Below, one piece after another: positions 8,454-16,597 of a stretch of 52,832 nucleotides of DNA. Both the position numbers and the translations under genes were made by a program. Positions within the stretch are counted from its first letter, which is position 1. The number at the start of each line of letters is the position of its first letter. Origin of the DNA: Chloroflexota bacterium (GTDB lineage Bacteria; Chloroflexota; Limnocylindria; QHBO01); assembly GCA_003243965.1 (NCBI GenBank), contig QHBO01000031.1:90457-143288 (forward strand), given 5' to 3'. Under the pieces are notes generated by a model. The model did not search any database, was not told the origin of the DNA, and saw nothing but the letters and a program-made list of their open reading frames with translations.

Positions 8454-9880
8454 GGCAGATACCAGCGGGGATTCTGCCAGATCCCGTTGTCGTTGATCGC
8501 GAAGTGTAGATGGCAGCCGGTCGCCATACCGGTCGCTCCCTCGTAGGCGATCACCTGGCCCGGGATGACCTGCTGTCCGGGCTGGACGACGACCACCGGC
8601 TGCACGTGCCAGTACCAGCTCACGACGCCGCCGCCATGGGCGATCACCACGCCATAGCCCACGTCGAACGGCAGGAGCGGCTGCCCGGAGGCGACCACCA
8701 CGCCTGCCCCCGCCGCCAGGATCGGGGTGCCGCACCCGTTGCCCATGTCGATGCCCGCGTGGAAGTGCGGGTAGTTCTTGCCGTTGTAGGTGTAGGGCGG
8801 CTCCAGCTCGAAGTCGGTCGGCCCCCACTCCTGGGTGATCGAGAACGCGCCCTCGGGCCAGCGGAAGCCACGCGCAGAGAGCTGATTCTGTCGCGCCTGC
8901 GCCGCGGCCCGCGCCTTCGCCTCTGCGATCGCCTTCTGGCGAGCCGCCTCCTGGGCCATGAGCCGCCCGACCAGCGCGTTGGCCGCATCAGCCGCGATCT
9001 TGCTGCGCCGCAGCTGCTCCTGGACATTGCCCTGGGCGTTCAGCGCGGCGTTCAGGACGGCGCCCTGGGCCTGCTTCTTCTGCTCGGCAGCGGACTTCAG
9101 CTCGCCAAGTCGAATCTGGAGGGCGGAGAGCTGCTGACGCCGCCGTGACAGGGCGTCAGCCTGGCGGCGTGCGGCCGCCCGCGCGGTCGCGAGCTCGGCG
9201 CGACCTGCGGCCAGGGTCCCCTGCTTGACGGTCAGCTCCGCACGAATCCGCCGGATGTCGTTGGCCAGGGCGGCGTCCTGGTCCGAGACATTGAGCAGGT
9301 AGCCAACCTGGTTCGATGCGGCGTCCAGCGAGTCGGCCGACAGCAGAATCTCCAACAGCGAGGTCTGGCTCTGCTCATAGGCGGCCCGCAGGTGGTCCTG
9401 GAGGAGGCGCTCGCGGGCATTCAGATCCACCGTCTGGGTGGTGATCTCGGCGGCCAGCTGTGCGAGCTGCTTATCCAGCTGGGCGATCTGGGCGTTGAGC
9501 GTCGTCAGCTTGGCGGTGATCGCGTCGACCTGTTGCTGGACCTGCACCAGCAGGCCGGCGACCCGGTCGTACTCGGCGGAGACCTGTGACAGCGCGGCGG
9601 TCGCGAGATTGAGCTCCTGGTCGAGCCGAGCCGACTGCGCCTGGAGCGCCGCAAGCTCAGCCTGCTGATCGGCGATCGTGCGCTGCAGCGCGGCCTGCCG
9701 AGCCTTGGCCTGGCTGATCGGATCCGCTGCGCGCGCCGGGCCGGCGGGGGCGGAGCTGACGAGGCTCCAGCCAACGACCAGCAGAGCTGCCAGCGTGGCA
9801 GCCAGATGCGGTCGTCGCGTCACGCCGCTGCGCTTCGAACGGATATCAATGCCCTTGCTCCCCGAGCTGTGCGTGGTCAA
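8450..9880 (-). CDS. M23 family metallopeptidase with long coiled coil (EnvC/NlpD-like murein hydrolase or activator)
   Basis: 476 residues from a TTG start. An N-terminal signal sequence (about 28-52, LAATLAALLVVGWSLVSSAP, cleavage near ARAA) is followed by a long heptad-rich coiled coil (about 55-320) and a C-terminal LytM/M23 domain (about 345-476). The zinc motifs are intact: HFHAGIDMG supplies His and Asp, and CHLHF supplies the H-x-H, so a catalytic endopeptidase is likely, not only an activator. Signal, coiled coil and LytM in that order resemble EnvC-like proteins that control septal peptidoglycan splitting. The TTG is supported by TAGCAT 5 nt upstream, giving a leaderless mRNA. The stop overlaps the phosphorylase stop through CTAG. 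Confidence 0.9.
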   Translation of the reverse strand: MTTHSSGSKGIDIRSKRSGVTRRPHLAATLAALLVVGWSLVSSAPAGPARAADPISQAKARQAALQRTIADQQAELAALQAQSARLDQELNLATAALSQVSAEYDRVAGLLVQVQQQVDAITAKLTTLNAQIAQLDKQLAQLAAEITTQTVDLNARERLLQDHLRAAYEQSQTSLLEILLSADSLDAASNQVGYLLNVSDQDAALANDIRRIRAELTVKQGTLAAGRAELATARAAARRQADALSRRRQQLSALQIRLGELKSAAEQKKQAQGAVLNAALNAQGNVQEQLRRSKIAADAANALVGRLMAQEAARQKAIAEAKARAAAQARQNQLSARGFRWPEGAFSITQEWGPTDFELEPPYTYNGKNYPHFHAGIDMGNGCGTPILAAGAGVVVASGQPLLPFDVGYGVVIAHGGGVVSWYWHVQPVVVVQPGQQVIPGQVIAYEGATGMATGCHLHFAINDNGIWQNPRWYLP

Positions 9881-9885
9881 ACGCG

Positions 9886-9891
9886 ATGCTA
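9886..9891 (-). promoter_or_regulatory. -10 element (TAGCAT) of the M23 peptidase gene
   Basis: TAGCAT on the minus strand ends 5 nt before the TTG at 9880, so transcription should start at or next to the start codon. Confidence 0.45.
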
Positions 9892-9993
9892 GGGCGCCAA
9901 GGGCACGAGGCGCGACGGACCAGAATGTACTACACGTTCCGGCCTATCGCCGCGCGGCGCCGACTCCAGCGGCGCGCGCGGCGAGGCTGGGGC

Positions 9994-11052
9994 TCAGTCC
10001 TCGCGACGGTTGGTGAGCCGCCCTGCAACCAGGCCGGCCACCGCAGCCCCGACCACCGCCAGCCAGCCTGGCAGCCGGCGCCTGCGAGGCGGCCGGATGC
10101 GCGACGCGCCGGAGGAGGGCAGCTGGGCCGTCGCGCGCTGTACGGGGGAAAAGGTGGCTGTCGCCGGCTCATCCTCGAGCACGTTGGCGCGCGCCACCTC
10201 GGCACCGAGCAGGAGGACCAGGCTCGCGAAGTAGAGGAAGACGAGGAGCGAGATGCCGGTCGAGATCGGTCCGAAGGCGGACTTGTAGTTGGCGATGTGG
10301 GTGGCGTAGTAGGTGAAGCCAACGCGCAGCACGCTCCACAGCAGCGCCGCCACGACCGCACCGGGCAGCACCTCGGCGAAGCTCACCTTGCGGTTGGGAA
10401 CGACGCGGTACATGACCAGGATCGCCCCGAAGATGAGCAGCAGCGGGATGAGCAGGCCGATCAGCGAGAGTGCGAAGGCCCCACCCGGCACGCTGCCGAC
10501 GATATTGCCGGCGGCGCCCTGAATGATGCCGGTCAGGATCCCGGTCAGCACCGAGGCCACGGTCAGCAGGCCCGTGACGAAGATCAGGAACAGGCCGACC
10601 AGCTTGTCCTTGAGGAAGGGGCGTGGCTGCGGCGAGCCGAACGCCCGGGCGATCCCGGTGTTGAGCGCCGAGAAGATGCCCAGCGCGCTCCATACCAGCA
10701 GCAGGAAGCCAACGACGCTGATGCCGCCGCGGGCCTTGATGACGCTGTCGATCACGGTCGAGATGAGCTTGGGGTCGATGGGCGAGCCGGCGGAGACCTG
10801 GTCGATCACGAACTGCCTGGCCTGTCCCTGCCCGACGAACAGGCTGAAGGCGACGACGCCGAGCACCAGCAGCTGGAAGATGGAGAGCACCGCGAAATAC
10901 GCCATGCTGCCGGCGTACTGCAGGGCCTCGTGACTGATGAAGCCACTCATCGCGTGGCGGCCCACGCGGACCCACCGATGGCGAAGGCTCCATCGGTCCA
11001 CGGTTGCGATCAGTCGTCGGATGCGGTTGCCCACCGAGCCGCCATGCCGCAA
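9994..11052 (-). CDS. YihY/BrkB family (UPF0761) inner-membrane protein
   Basis: 352 residues with six predicted membrane helices and family-typical stretches such as ALQYAGSMAYFAVLSIFQLL after the first amphipathic region, LVWSALGIFSALNTGIARAF, the paired long helices around VTGLLTVASVLTGILTGI, and YRVVPNRKVSFAEVLPGAVV with LLWSVLRVGFTYYA. The function of the family is unsettled: it was once called RNase BN in error. A positively charged C-terminal region with a final hydrophobic segment (LPGWLAVVGAAVAGLVAGRL) is an addition to the core. The start is uncertain: a TTG at 11052 is the longest option, and a GTG a few codons in is possible. It is divergent from the LigD polymerase gene 51 bp away. 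Confidence 0.88.
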   Translation of the reverse strand: MRHGGSVGNRIRRLIATVDRWSLRHRWVRVGRHAMSGFISHEALQYAGSMAYFAVLSIFQLLVLGVVAFSLFVGQGQARQFVIDQVSAGSPIDPKLISTVIDSVIKARGGISVVGFLLLVWSALGIFSALNTGIARAFGSPQPRPFLKDKLVGLFLIFVTGLLTVASVLTGILTGIIQGAAGNIVGSVPGGAFALSLIGLLIPLLLIFGAILVMYRVVPNRKVSFAEVLPGAVVAALLWSVLRVGFTYYATHIANYKSAFGPISTGISLLVFLYFASLVLLLGAEVARANVLEDEPATATFSPVQRATAQLPSSGASRIRPPRRRRLPGWLAVVGAAVAGLVAGRLTNRRED

Positions 11053-11074
11053 GGCCCGTGCCGCGCGGGCAAGC

Positions 11075-11102
11075 GACTACCCTGTCGGGACTACCCTGTC
11101 GG
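11075..11102 (+). repeat. 14-bp tandem duplication carrying two -10 boxes before ligD polymerase
   Basis: GACTACCCTGTCGG occurs twice head to tail (11075-11088 and 11089-11102). Each copy holds a TACCCT hexamer; the second (11092-11097) lies 6 nt before the ATG at 11104, a leaderless arrangement. The first copy would give a 14-nt longer transcript. Confidence 0.7.
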
Positions 11103-11103
11103 C

Positions 11104-12474
11104 ATGCCACGCAGCGAGTCGATCGTGCTGGAGCTCGACGGCCAGCAGGTCACGGTCAGCAACCCGAGCAAGCTCTTCTTCCCGGCGGCGGGCGTCACCA
11201 AGCTCGACCTGGTGCGCTACTACCTGGCCGTGGCCGATGGCGCCCTGCGGGGAGTTCGCGACCGACCGATGGCGCTCAAGCGCTTTCCCAACGGCGCCGG
11301 TGACGAGTTCTTCTTTCAGAAGCGCGCCCCGGCGACGCTGCCGAACTACGTCTCGACGGTGGAGCTCGCGTTCCCCTCCGGCCGGACGGCAGACGAGGTG
11401 GTCGTCCGCAACATTGCTGCGCTCGCGTGGGTCATCAACCTCGGCTGCATCGACCTCAACCCGCACCCGGTGCGCGCCGATGACCTGGAGCACCCGGACG
11501 AGCTGCGGGTCGACCTGGATCCCGGGCCGGGCGTACCGTGGTCCGCGGTGCGCGACGTGGCGCTCGCCGTCCGCGATGTCCTCGCCGATCATGCCCTGAC
11601 AAGCTGGCCAAAGACATCGGGGTCGCGGGGAATCCACGTCTACGCTCGGATCGAGCGCCGCTGGAGCTTTGGGGAGGTGCGCCGGGCGGCGCTCGCGCTC
11701 GCCCGCGAGGTGGAACGCCGCGTGCCGGAGATCGCCACCAGCAGGTGGTGGAAGGAAGAACGCCACGGCGTCTTCATCGACTACAACCAGAATGCGAAGG
11801 ACCGCACCGTCGCGTCGGCATACTCTGCCCGCCCGGTACCCGACGCGAGGGTCTCCGCGCCGCTGACCTGGGACGAGGTCCCCACCGCGGAGTTGGGCGA
11901 CTTCACGGTGCGCAGCATGCCCGCTCGCTTTGCGCGGCTGGGCGACGTTGGGGCCGGGATCGACGACAGCGTGGGGTCGCTGGAGCAACTCCTCGAGCGC
12001 TCGCGAGAGGACGAGCAGTCCGGTCTGGGGGATGCGGCGTGGCCGCCGCACTACGCCAAGCAGAGCGGCGAGCCGCCGCGCGTCCAGCCTTCCAAGCGGC
12101 GCGGCAGCGACCCTCGCCCACCGCCCGATCCGACCGCGCCGCGGGGACGGCTCGGCTCCGTCCCGCCACCCCTCCCCCAGGGCAGCCACCGTCGCGCGGA
12201 CGGGACGGTGAGCGCGACCGGCCGCCGCCGAAGCTCGCAGCCGCTGGTCGTCATCGCCCAGGCGGCGACCAAGGACGCCGCCCTCGACGGCCTCGGCCGA
12301 TGGAGGAAGCGTCACCCGGCGGCCTCGGCGAAGCTCGACCCCGATGATGTGCTGATCGATGCCATGCGCGGCCGCTCCACCGTCTGGTGGCGAGTCCGAG
12401 TCAACCTGCGCCACGTGGCCGAGACAGACCGTCCGGCCCAGGAGCCGCCGGACCCCGACTACAGCCCCTGGTAA
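11104..12474 (+). CDS. LigD-type DNA polymerase/primase (non-homologous end joining)
   Basis: 456 residues. Residues about 10-290 are the archaeo-eukaryotic primase-like LigD polymerase domain, which fills ends during bacterial NHEJ. It begins with QQVTVSNPSKLFFP; the metal-binding aspartates are in LRVDLDPGPG, SGSRGIHVYARI follows, and FIDYNQNAKDRTVASAYSAR is the conserved template-contact region. There is no nuclease or ligase domain. The C-terminal ~150 residues form a Pro/Arg-rich linker and a compact tail ending PPDPDYSPW, an extension I recall from other stand-alone LigD-POL proteins. A possible ligase partner is encoded 3 kb away at 15501-16589; no Ku gene is in the window. The long upstream open frame is a shadow of the yihY gene; the ATG at 11104 sits 6 nt after a TACCCT box. 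Confidence 0.9.
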   Translation: MPRSESIVLELDGQQVTVSNPSKLFFPAAGVTKLDLVRYYLAVADGALRGVRDRPMALKRFPNGAGDEFFFQKRAPATLPNYVSTVELAFPSGRTADEVVVRNIAALAWVINLGCIDLNPHPVRADDLEHPDELRVDLDPGPGVPWSAVRDVALAVRDVLADHALTSWPKTSGSRGIHVYARIERRWSFGEVRRAALALAREVERRVPEIATSRWWKEERHGVFIDYNQNAKDRTVASAYSARPVPDARVSAPLTWDEVPTAELGDFTVRSMPARFARLGDVGAGIDDSVGSLEQLLERSREDEQSGLGDAAWPPHYAKQSGEPPRVQPSKRRGSDPRPPPDPTAPRGRLGSVPPPLPQGSHRRADGTVSATGRRRSSQPLVVIAQAATKDAALDGLGRWRKRHPAASAKLDPDDVLIDAMRGRSTVWWRVRVNLRHVAETDRPAQEPPDPDYSPW

Positions 12475-12505
12475 TCCGCCCCCCGGTGAGGTGGCAGGCT
12501 CAGTC

Positions 12506-12622
12506 TCACCTGCCGGTTCCGGCACGAGGTCGGCGCCTGAGTCGCACGGCCCGCAGCCAGCGGTGCCGGCGCACTGCGACCGGGATCGGGGCGGCGCGGT
12601 GCTTGTGGCCCTTCTTCTTCAT
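12506..12622 (-). CDS. 38-residue highly basic protein
   Basis: The ATG at 12622 is preceded on the minus strand by GGAGAGACGA, a good ribosome binding site with the start 6 nt after GGAG. The frame reads MKKKGHKHRAAPIPVAVRRH and continues Arg-rich to a TGA at 12506-12508. About half the residues are Lys, Arg or His, so nucleic-acid or ribosome binding is plausible. It resembles no family that I can name; small ribosome-associated basic proteins look similar by composition only. It is the last of three tightly packed small genes (62, 60 and 38 residues; gaps of 19 and 15 bp). The 31 bp to the ligD stop contain a 6-bp-arm inverted repeat (GGCAGG/CCTGCC). Confidence 0.55.
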   Translation of the reverse strand: MKKKGHKHRAAPIPVAVRRHRWLRAVRLRRRPRAGTGR

Positions 12623-12637
12623 TCGTCTCTCCGGTCG

Positions 12638-12820
12638 TTACCCGATGAATTCTTCCGGGCGTCGCTCGTCGGCCACGACAGCCTGGAGCTGGTCCATGAG
12701 GGGATCGAGTGCCATCGACACCGCCTCGGCGGCGGTCGAGCCCCAGCCGAAGATCGGACCGGTCGGCGCGTCTGCCGCGGCCAGCCAGCGGCCGTTCACT
12801 CGACACAGCCGGATGTCCAT
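12638..12820 (-). CDS. 60-residue small protein, possibly HicB-like fold
   Basis: Starts at the ATG at 12820 (MDIRLCRVNGRWLAAADAPT). The pattern of a short beta strand with NGRW, then GPIFGWGSTAAEAVSMALDP, vaguely recalls the beta-beta-alpha core of HicB-like antitoxins (glycine-threonine-EA turn before the helix), but the similarity is weak and no HicA partner is evident. The C-terminal half is predicted helical and acidic. It lies 19 bp downstream of the 62-residue zinc-ribbon gene and 15 bp upstream of the basic 38-residue gene, so the three are probably cotranscribed. Function unknown. Confidence 0.55.
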   Translation of the reverse strand: MDIRLCRVNGRWLAAADAPTGPIFGWGSTAAEAVSMALDPLMDQLQAVVADERRPEEFIG

Positions 12821-12839
12821 CGGTCGATCGGTCGGACGG

Positions 12840-13028
12840 CTACCCGGCGACGCTGGCGAGCTGTCGACGATGGGACTCACAGACCGCGACACCGTCGACG
12901 TACGGCTCGCCCTGGGCGGTGACACCGCTCACGTAGGTCCATGCCGTTGCTTCCGATCGGCAGGTGCTGCACGACAGGCCCTGCTGTGAAGTCGCCAGCT
13001 GATTCAGGAGTGCCTTCAATCTCTTCAT
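12840..13028 (-). CDS. 62-residue putative zinc-ribbon protein
   Basis: MKRLKALLNQLATSQQ forms a basic amphipathic helix, followed by C20-S-T-C23 and C50-E-S-H53, a CxxC/CxxH set spaced as in small zinc ribbons. Between them lies a predicted beta hairpin (TAWTYVSGVTAQGEPYVDG). It would suit a nucleic-acid or protein adaptor role. It is the first of three tandem small genes. The upstream minus strand carries GAACGAGCGTTT at 13100-13089, one mismatch from the GAAC-N4-GTTC SOS consensus, which is only suggestive. Confidence 0.55.
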   Translation of the reverse strand: MKRLKALLNQLATSQQGLSCSTCRSEATAWTYVSGVTAQGEPYVDGVAVCESHRRQLASVAG

Positions 13029-13142
13029 GGCCGCATGCTGAGCCGGCCGTGTAGTGCGAATGTGGCATGCGCGTTAGGAATGTGTTGTAAACGCTCGTTC
13101 CGAGCGACGCCTTGTCGCCGGGCTGCGTTGGGGCCAGGCCGC

Positions 13143-13736
13143 TCACTCCCGCGCGAGGCGCTCCTCGAGGCGCGACCGGATCGGCGGCCACTCCTCGGCG
13201 AGAATCGAGAAGTACACCGTGTCGCGCAGGAAACCGTCAGGCAGCCGCATGTGCCGGCGCAGCGTTCCCTCTCGAACTGCCCCGAGTCGCGCGATCGCCG
13301 CCTGGGAGCGCTGGTTGCGACCATCGGTCTTGAGGGCCACCCGGGTCGCCCCGAGCTGGTCGAACGCGTAGCCGAGCTGGAGGAGCTTGGCCTCGGTGTT
13401 GACCGCCGTCCGCTGATGCGTAGGAGCGATCCAGGTCCAGCCGATCTCCAGCCGGCCATGGTCGGGCGCGATGTCTCCGAACCGCGTGGATCCGACCGCG
13501 CGCCCCGACGCACGATCGACGGTCGCCCACGGAACGTACTCGCCGCGAGCGGCTCCGTCGAGCGCCTCGCGCAGGTACGTGTCCCAGGTGTCGGCGCGGC
13601 TGAGGTCGGAGGCCATGTAGCGGAAGGTGAGCGGGTCCTGGTGCGCGGCAACCAGGAGGTCGACTCGGTGGCGCTCCTCGAGCGGCTCGAGGCGGACGTG
13701 GCGCCCCTCGAGGACGACCCGCTCGGGACGCTTCAT
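13143..13736 (-). CDS. GNAT N-acetyltransferase (RimJ/RimL type)
   Basis: 197 residues with the GNAT fold of ribosomal-protein/aminoglycoside-type acetyltransferases (PF13302). Visible landmarks are an N-terminal substrate strand VVLEGRHVRLEPLEERHRVD, the central GSTRFGDIAPDHGRLEIGWTW strand pair, then NTEAKLLQLGYAFDQLGATR with the acetyl-CoA binding helix region and ALKTDGRNQRSQAAIARLGA, and finally the GTLRRHMRLPDGFLRDTVYF tail typical of the subfamily. It acetylates an amino group on a protein or small molecule using acetyl-CoA; the substrate is unknown. Its start lies 14 bp after the DUF885 stop, so it is probably the second gene of that transcript. Confidence 0.9.
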   Translation of the reverse strand: MKRPERVVLEGRHVRLEPLEERHRVDLLVAAHQDPLTFRYMASDLSRADTWDTYLREALDGAARGEYVPWATVDRASGRAVGSTRFGDIAPDHGRLEIGWTWIAPTHQRTAVNTEAKLLQLGYAFDQLGATRVALKTDGRNQRSQAAIARLGAVREGTLRRHMRLPDGFLRDTVYFSILAEEWPPIRSRLEERLARE

Positions 13737-13750
13737 CGGTCCGGTATCGG

Positions 13751-15442
13751 TCAGACGCCGGCCGATACGGCCGCGGCAACCCAGACGGGGATCTCTCGTC
13801 GCAAGGTGGCCAGCGGCAGCGACCCGTGGGCGAGCACCTCATCGTGGAAGGCGCGCAGGTCGAAGCGGTCCCCGAGCTTCTCCGACACCTCGCGCCGCGC
13901 GCGCTCGATCTCCCGTTGGCCCATCTTGTAGCTCAGCGCCTGGCCCGGCCAGATCGTGTAGCGATCGACCTCGATCTCCGCGTCGACCAGCGGTAGCGAA
14001 CCGCGCTCGTGCATGAAGGTGACGGCCCGCTGACGGTCCCAGCCGAAGGCATGCAGCCCTGAGTCGACCACCAGCCGAGAGGCACGGAACGCCTGCGCGT
14101 CGAGCATCCCGAATCGCTCCTCATCGGACAGGTAGAGGCCCATCTCGTCGGCCAGCCGCTCGCAGTACAGCCCCCAGCCCTCCACGTAGGCGACTCCCGC
14201 CATCCGCGAGCCGAGCGTCCGGAAGCGTGGCAGCCCCTTCAGCTCCATCTCGATCGCCAGCTGGAAATGGTGGCCGGGCGTCGCCTCGTGGAAGGTGATG
14301 GCCGCAACCTTGTGAAGCTTGCGCTCCTCGGGCTGGTAGGTGTTCAGGTAGTACTGCCCCGGTCGAGAGCCATCGATGCTGGGCTGCATGTAGAACGCGG
14401 GCGGCGCTTCCCGCTCACGGTATGGCTCGACCGCGAGCACCTCGCAGTCGGCGCGCGGCAGCCGACCGAAGTAGCGCGGCGCCGTGGCGAACGCCCTTGC
14501 GGTCTGCTCCCTGGCGAGCTCGACGATCTTCGACGGGTCGGCGGTCCGATTGGCCGGATCGTTGGTGAGCGCCTCGCGCAGCGCGAACCGATCGGCGTGG
14601 CCGAGCCGCCGCGCGATGGCGTCCTTCTCGGCCTCGATGTTTGCCAGGTCGGCAAGCCCGAAGTCGTGGACCTCGCGCGGCGTGGCGGCCACGCTGGTCT
14701 CCATCCGGATGCTGAGCTGGTACGCGGCCTCGCCGCCCGGGGTGGCACTGACCCCCGGCTGCTGACGCGCGTGGGCCTCGTACTCATCGGCGAGGAAGTC
14801 GCGCAGGCGCTGGAGGGCTGGGTAGACGTGTGCGCGCGTGGCCTCCCCGACACGTGCGCGCGCGGCGTCGTCGACGACGCGTGCGGTGGCCACGATCGGA
14901 GAATCGGCGAGCGGCGTGGCCACCACCCGCTCGATCTGCTCGATGGCGCGCCTGACCGGAATCGCGGCGGAGGTGCGGCGGTCGGCCAGCCCCTCGCGCA
15001 GGACGTCGATGTGCTGCTCGATGTGCCGCGGATAGGCCTCGAGCCGCGCAATCAGCTTCGCCAGCCGCTCCGGACTGTCGGCCGCCTGGTATTGGGCGAG
15101 CTGCATCGGCAGGGTCTGGATCCCGAAGATGTGATCGACCGCGAGCTGGTACAGCTTGCGATCGAGCGCCTCGAGGTGATTCTGCGCGACCAGGATCAGC
15201 ATGTCGCGGGTGATGACCGACTCGACGTTGAGCCCGTCCGGCCCGATCGCCTGGGCCTTGCCAAGCACGTCGCGCAGAGCGGCCGCGTTGGCCGCGCGGC
15301 CATCTGGACCGATGTCCGGCAGGCGGTCGTCGTAGCGGTCGTCGCCGAGGATGGTCGCCTGCACCGGATCCCGCTGCAAGACGCCCTCCCAGAACGCGTC
15401 GGCGAGCTCGGTGACGGCGGCGTTGGGATCGACGGCTACCAC
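13751..15442 (-). CDS. DUF885 family metallopeptidase-like protein
   Basis: 563 residues. DUF885 proteins are alpha-helical, zinc-peptidase-like proteins (PF05960) and often secreted; this one has no signal sequence and is probably cytoplasmic. The metal-binding candidate is HEATPGHHFQ (about residue 380), with the paired glutamate in AYVEGWGLYCERLADEMG downstream, the layout of gluzincins with an HExxxH-like insertion. YMQPSIDGSRPGQYYLNTYQ precedes it, as in the family. Of two in-frame GTG codons, the one at 15442 is chosen because AGAGGAG lies 7 nt before it, whereas the upstream GTG (15448) is only one base from that site. A TACACT -10 box at 15488-15483 gives a leader of about 34 nt. Confidence 0.85.
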   Translation of the reverse strand: MVAVDPNAAVTELADAFWEGVLQRDPVQATILGDDRYDDRLPDIGPDGRAANAAALRDVLGKAQAIGPDGLNVESVITRDMLILVAQNHLEALDRKLYQLAVDHIFGIQTLPMQLAQYQAADSPERLAKLIARLEAYPRHIEQHIDVLREGLADRRTSAAIPVRRAIEQIERVVATPLADSPIVATARVVDDAARARVGEATRAHVYPALQRLRDFLADEYEAHARQQPGVSATPGGEAAYQLSIRMETSVAATPREVHDFGLADLANIEAEKDAIARRLGHADRFALREALTNDPANRTADPSKIVELAREQTARAFATAPRYFGRLPRADCEVLAVEPYREREAPPAFYMQPSIDGSRPGQYYLNTYQPEERKLHKVAAITFHEATPGHHFQLAIEMELKGLPRFRTLGSRMAGVAYVEGWGLYCERLADEMGLYLSDEERFGMLDAQAFRASRLVVDSGLHAFGWDRQRAVTFMHERGSLPLVDAEIEVDRYTIWPGQALSYKMGQREIERARREVSEKLGDRFDLRAFHDEVLAHGSLPLATLRREIPVWVAAAVSAGV

Positions 15443-15471
15443 GGGCACACTCCTCTGTCAGCTACGCTCGG

Positions 15472-15499
15472 GTCGGGGGGCGAGTGTAGCGCCCCCGAC
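15472..15499. promoter_or_regulatory. 8-bp-arm inverted repeat with a -10 box in its loop, upstream of the DUF885 gene
   Basis: GTCGGGGG (15472-15479) and CCCCCGAC (15492-15499) are perfect inverted copies 12 nt apart. The spacer contains TACACT on the minus strand (15488-15483). It lies just after the ligase stop, so it may terminate the ligase transcript, act as an operator for the DUF885 promoter, or both. Confidence 0.5.
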
Positions 15500-15500
15500 G

Positions 15501-16589
15501 TCAGCGATCCGCGGTCCCGAAGAGGTCGGCCAGGAGCGCAGGTGCCGTCGCCTCGAGCTGGTCGTAGCGGCAGGCCTGCGGCGGCTTGTCCGGTCGCCAG
15601 CGGCGGAAGCTGGTGGCATGTCGAAAGCGGTCGCCCTGCAGGTGGTCGTAGGCGACTTCGGCCACCAGCTCGGGGCGCAGTGGCTCCCAGGAGAGATCCT
15701 TTCCCCGGTTCCAGCGCGAGGTGGCCCCCGGCATCCGGCCCGCCGCCTCGGCCATCCAGGCGTTCCACTCGCGCCACGGATGATCGGCGAGCGCATCCCG
15801 ACGGTACGGCTCGAGGAACGCGACCAGCTCATGGCGCCGATCGACCGTGAACGACGAGGTGACACCCACGTGCTGCAGGCGCCGGCTGTCGTCGTGCAGA
15901 CCGAGCAGCAGGGAGCCTACCATCGTCCCCGGGCCATTCTTGTGCCACCGAAAGCCGGCGACCACGCAGTCGGCGGTGCGCAGGTGCTTGATCTTGGCCA
16001 TCTCGCGCTTGCCGGGCAGGTAGCGCAGCTCCGCGCGCTTGGCGATCACCCCGTCGAGCCCCGCTCCCTCGAAATCGGCGAACCAGCGCTCCGCGGTCTG
16101 CGGGTCGTCCGAGGCGGGGGTGAGGTGGATCGCCGGCGGCGAATCGGCGAGAAGCTGCTCGAGTCGCTGGCGGCGCTCGGCGTACGGGCGCTCCCGGAGA
16201 TCGTCGTTGTCCTCGGCCAGGCAGTCGAAGGCCACGAACGCAGCTGGCGTTCCGGCAGCGAGCATCGCCACCCGCGATGCGGCCGGATGGATGCGCAGCA
16301 GCAGCGCGTCGAAGTCCAAGGCACCGTCGCGTGCGATCACGATCTCGCCGTCGAGCACGAACCGGGCACTCCGCTCACCGATCGCACGCACCGGATCGGC
16401 GAGCTCCGGGAAATATCGATTCAGCGGCTTGAGGTCACGGGATTGCAGGTAGACCTCATCGGCGTCCCGAAACACGATCGTCCGGAACCCGTCCCATTTC
16501 GGCTCGTAGCGCCACCCATCGCCTCGCGGAATCGCTCCCTGGGGCCGGGCAAGCATCGGGTCGATGGGCGGCTCGATCGGAAAGGGCAT
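15501..16589 (-). CDS. ATP-dependent DNA ligase (stand-alone, LigC-like)
   Basis: 362 residues: an adenylation (nucleotidyltransferase) domain followed by an OB fold, with no polymerase or nuclease module. Motif I is YEPKWDGFR with the lysine that forms the ligase-AMP intermediate (about residue 31); motif III is FVLDGEIVI; motif IV is EGAGLDGVIAKR; motif V is MAKIKHLRTADCVV. The OB domain includes GTMVGSLLLGLHD and the family-typical ELVAEVAYDHLQGDRFRH. Actinobacterial LigC enzymes act in backup end joining and base-excision repair; the LigD polymerase gene nearby makes repair pairing likely. TATGAT lies 8 nt before the ATG. Confidence 0.93.
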   Translation of the reverse strand: MPFPIEPPIDPMLARPQGAIPRGDGWRYEPKWDGFRTIVFRDADEVYLQSRDLKPLNRYFPELADPVRAIGERSARFVLDGEIVIARDGALDFDALLLRIHPAASRVAMLAAGTPAAFVAFDCLAEDNDDLRERPYAERRQRLEQLLADSPPAIHLTPASDDPQTAERWFADFEGAGLDGVIAKRAELRYLPGKREMAKIKHLRTADCVVAGFRWHKNGPGTMVGSLLLGLHDDSRRLQHVGVTSSFTVDRRHELVAFLEPYRRDALADHPWREWNAWMAEAAGRMPGATSRWNRGKDLSWEPLRPELVAEVAYDHLQGDRFRHATSFRRWRPDKPPQACRYDQLEATAPALLADLFGTADR

Positions 16590-16597
16590 GCGCGTGG

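Noticed and set aside
9886-11103. N-terminal extension of the LigD polymerase frame
   Set aside because: It is antisense to the yihY gene; the polymerase domain and the -10 box both place the start at 11104.
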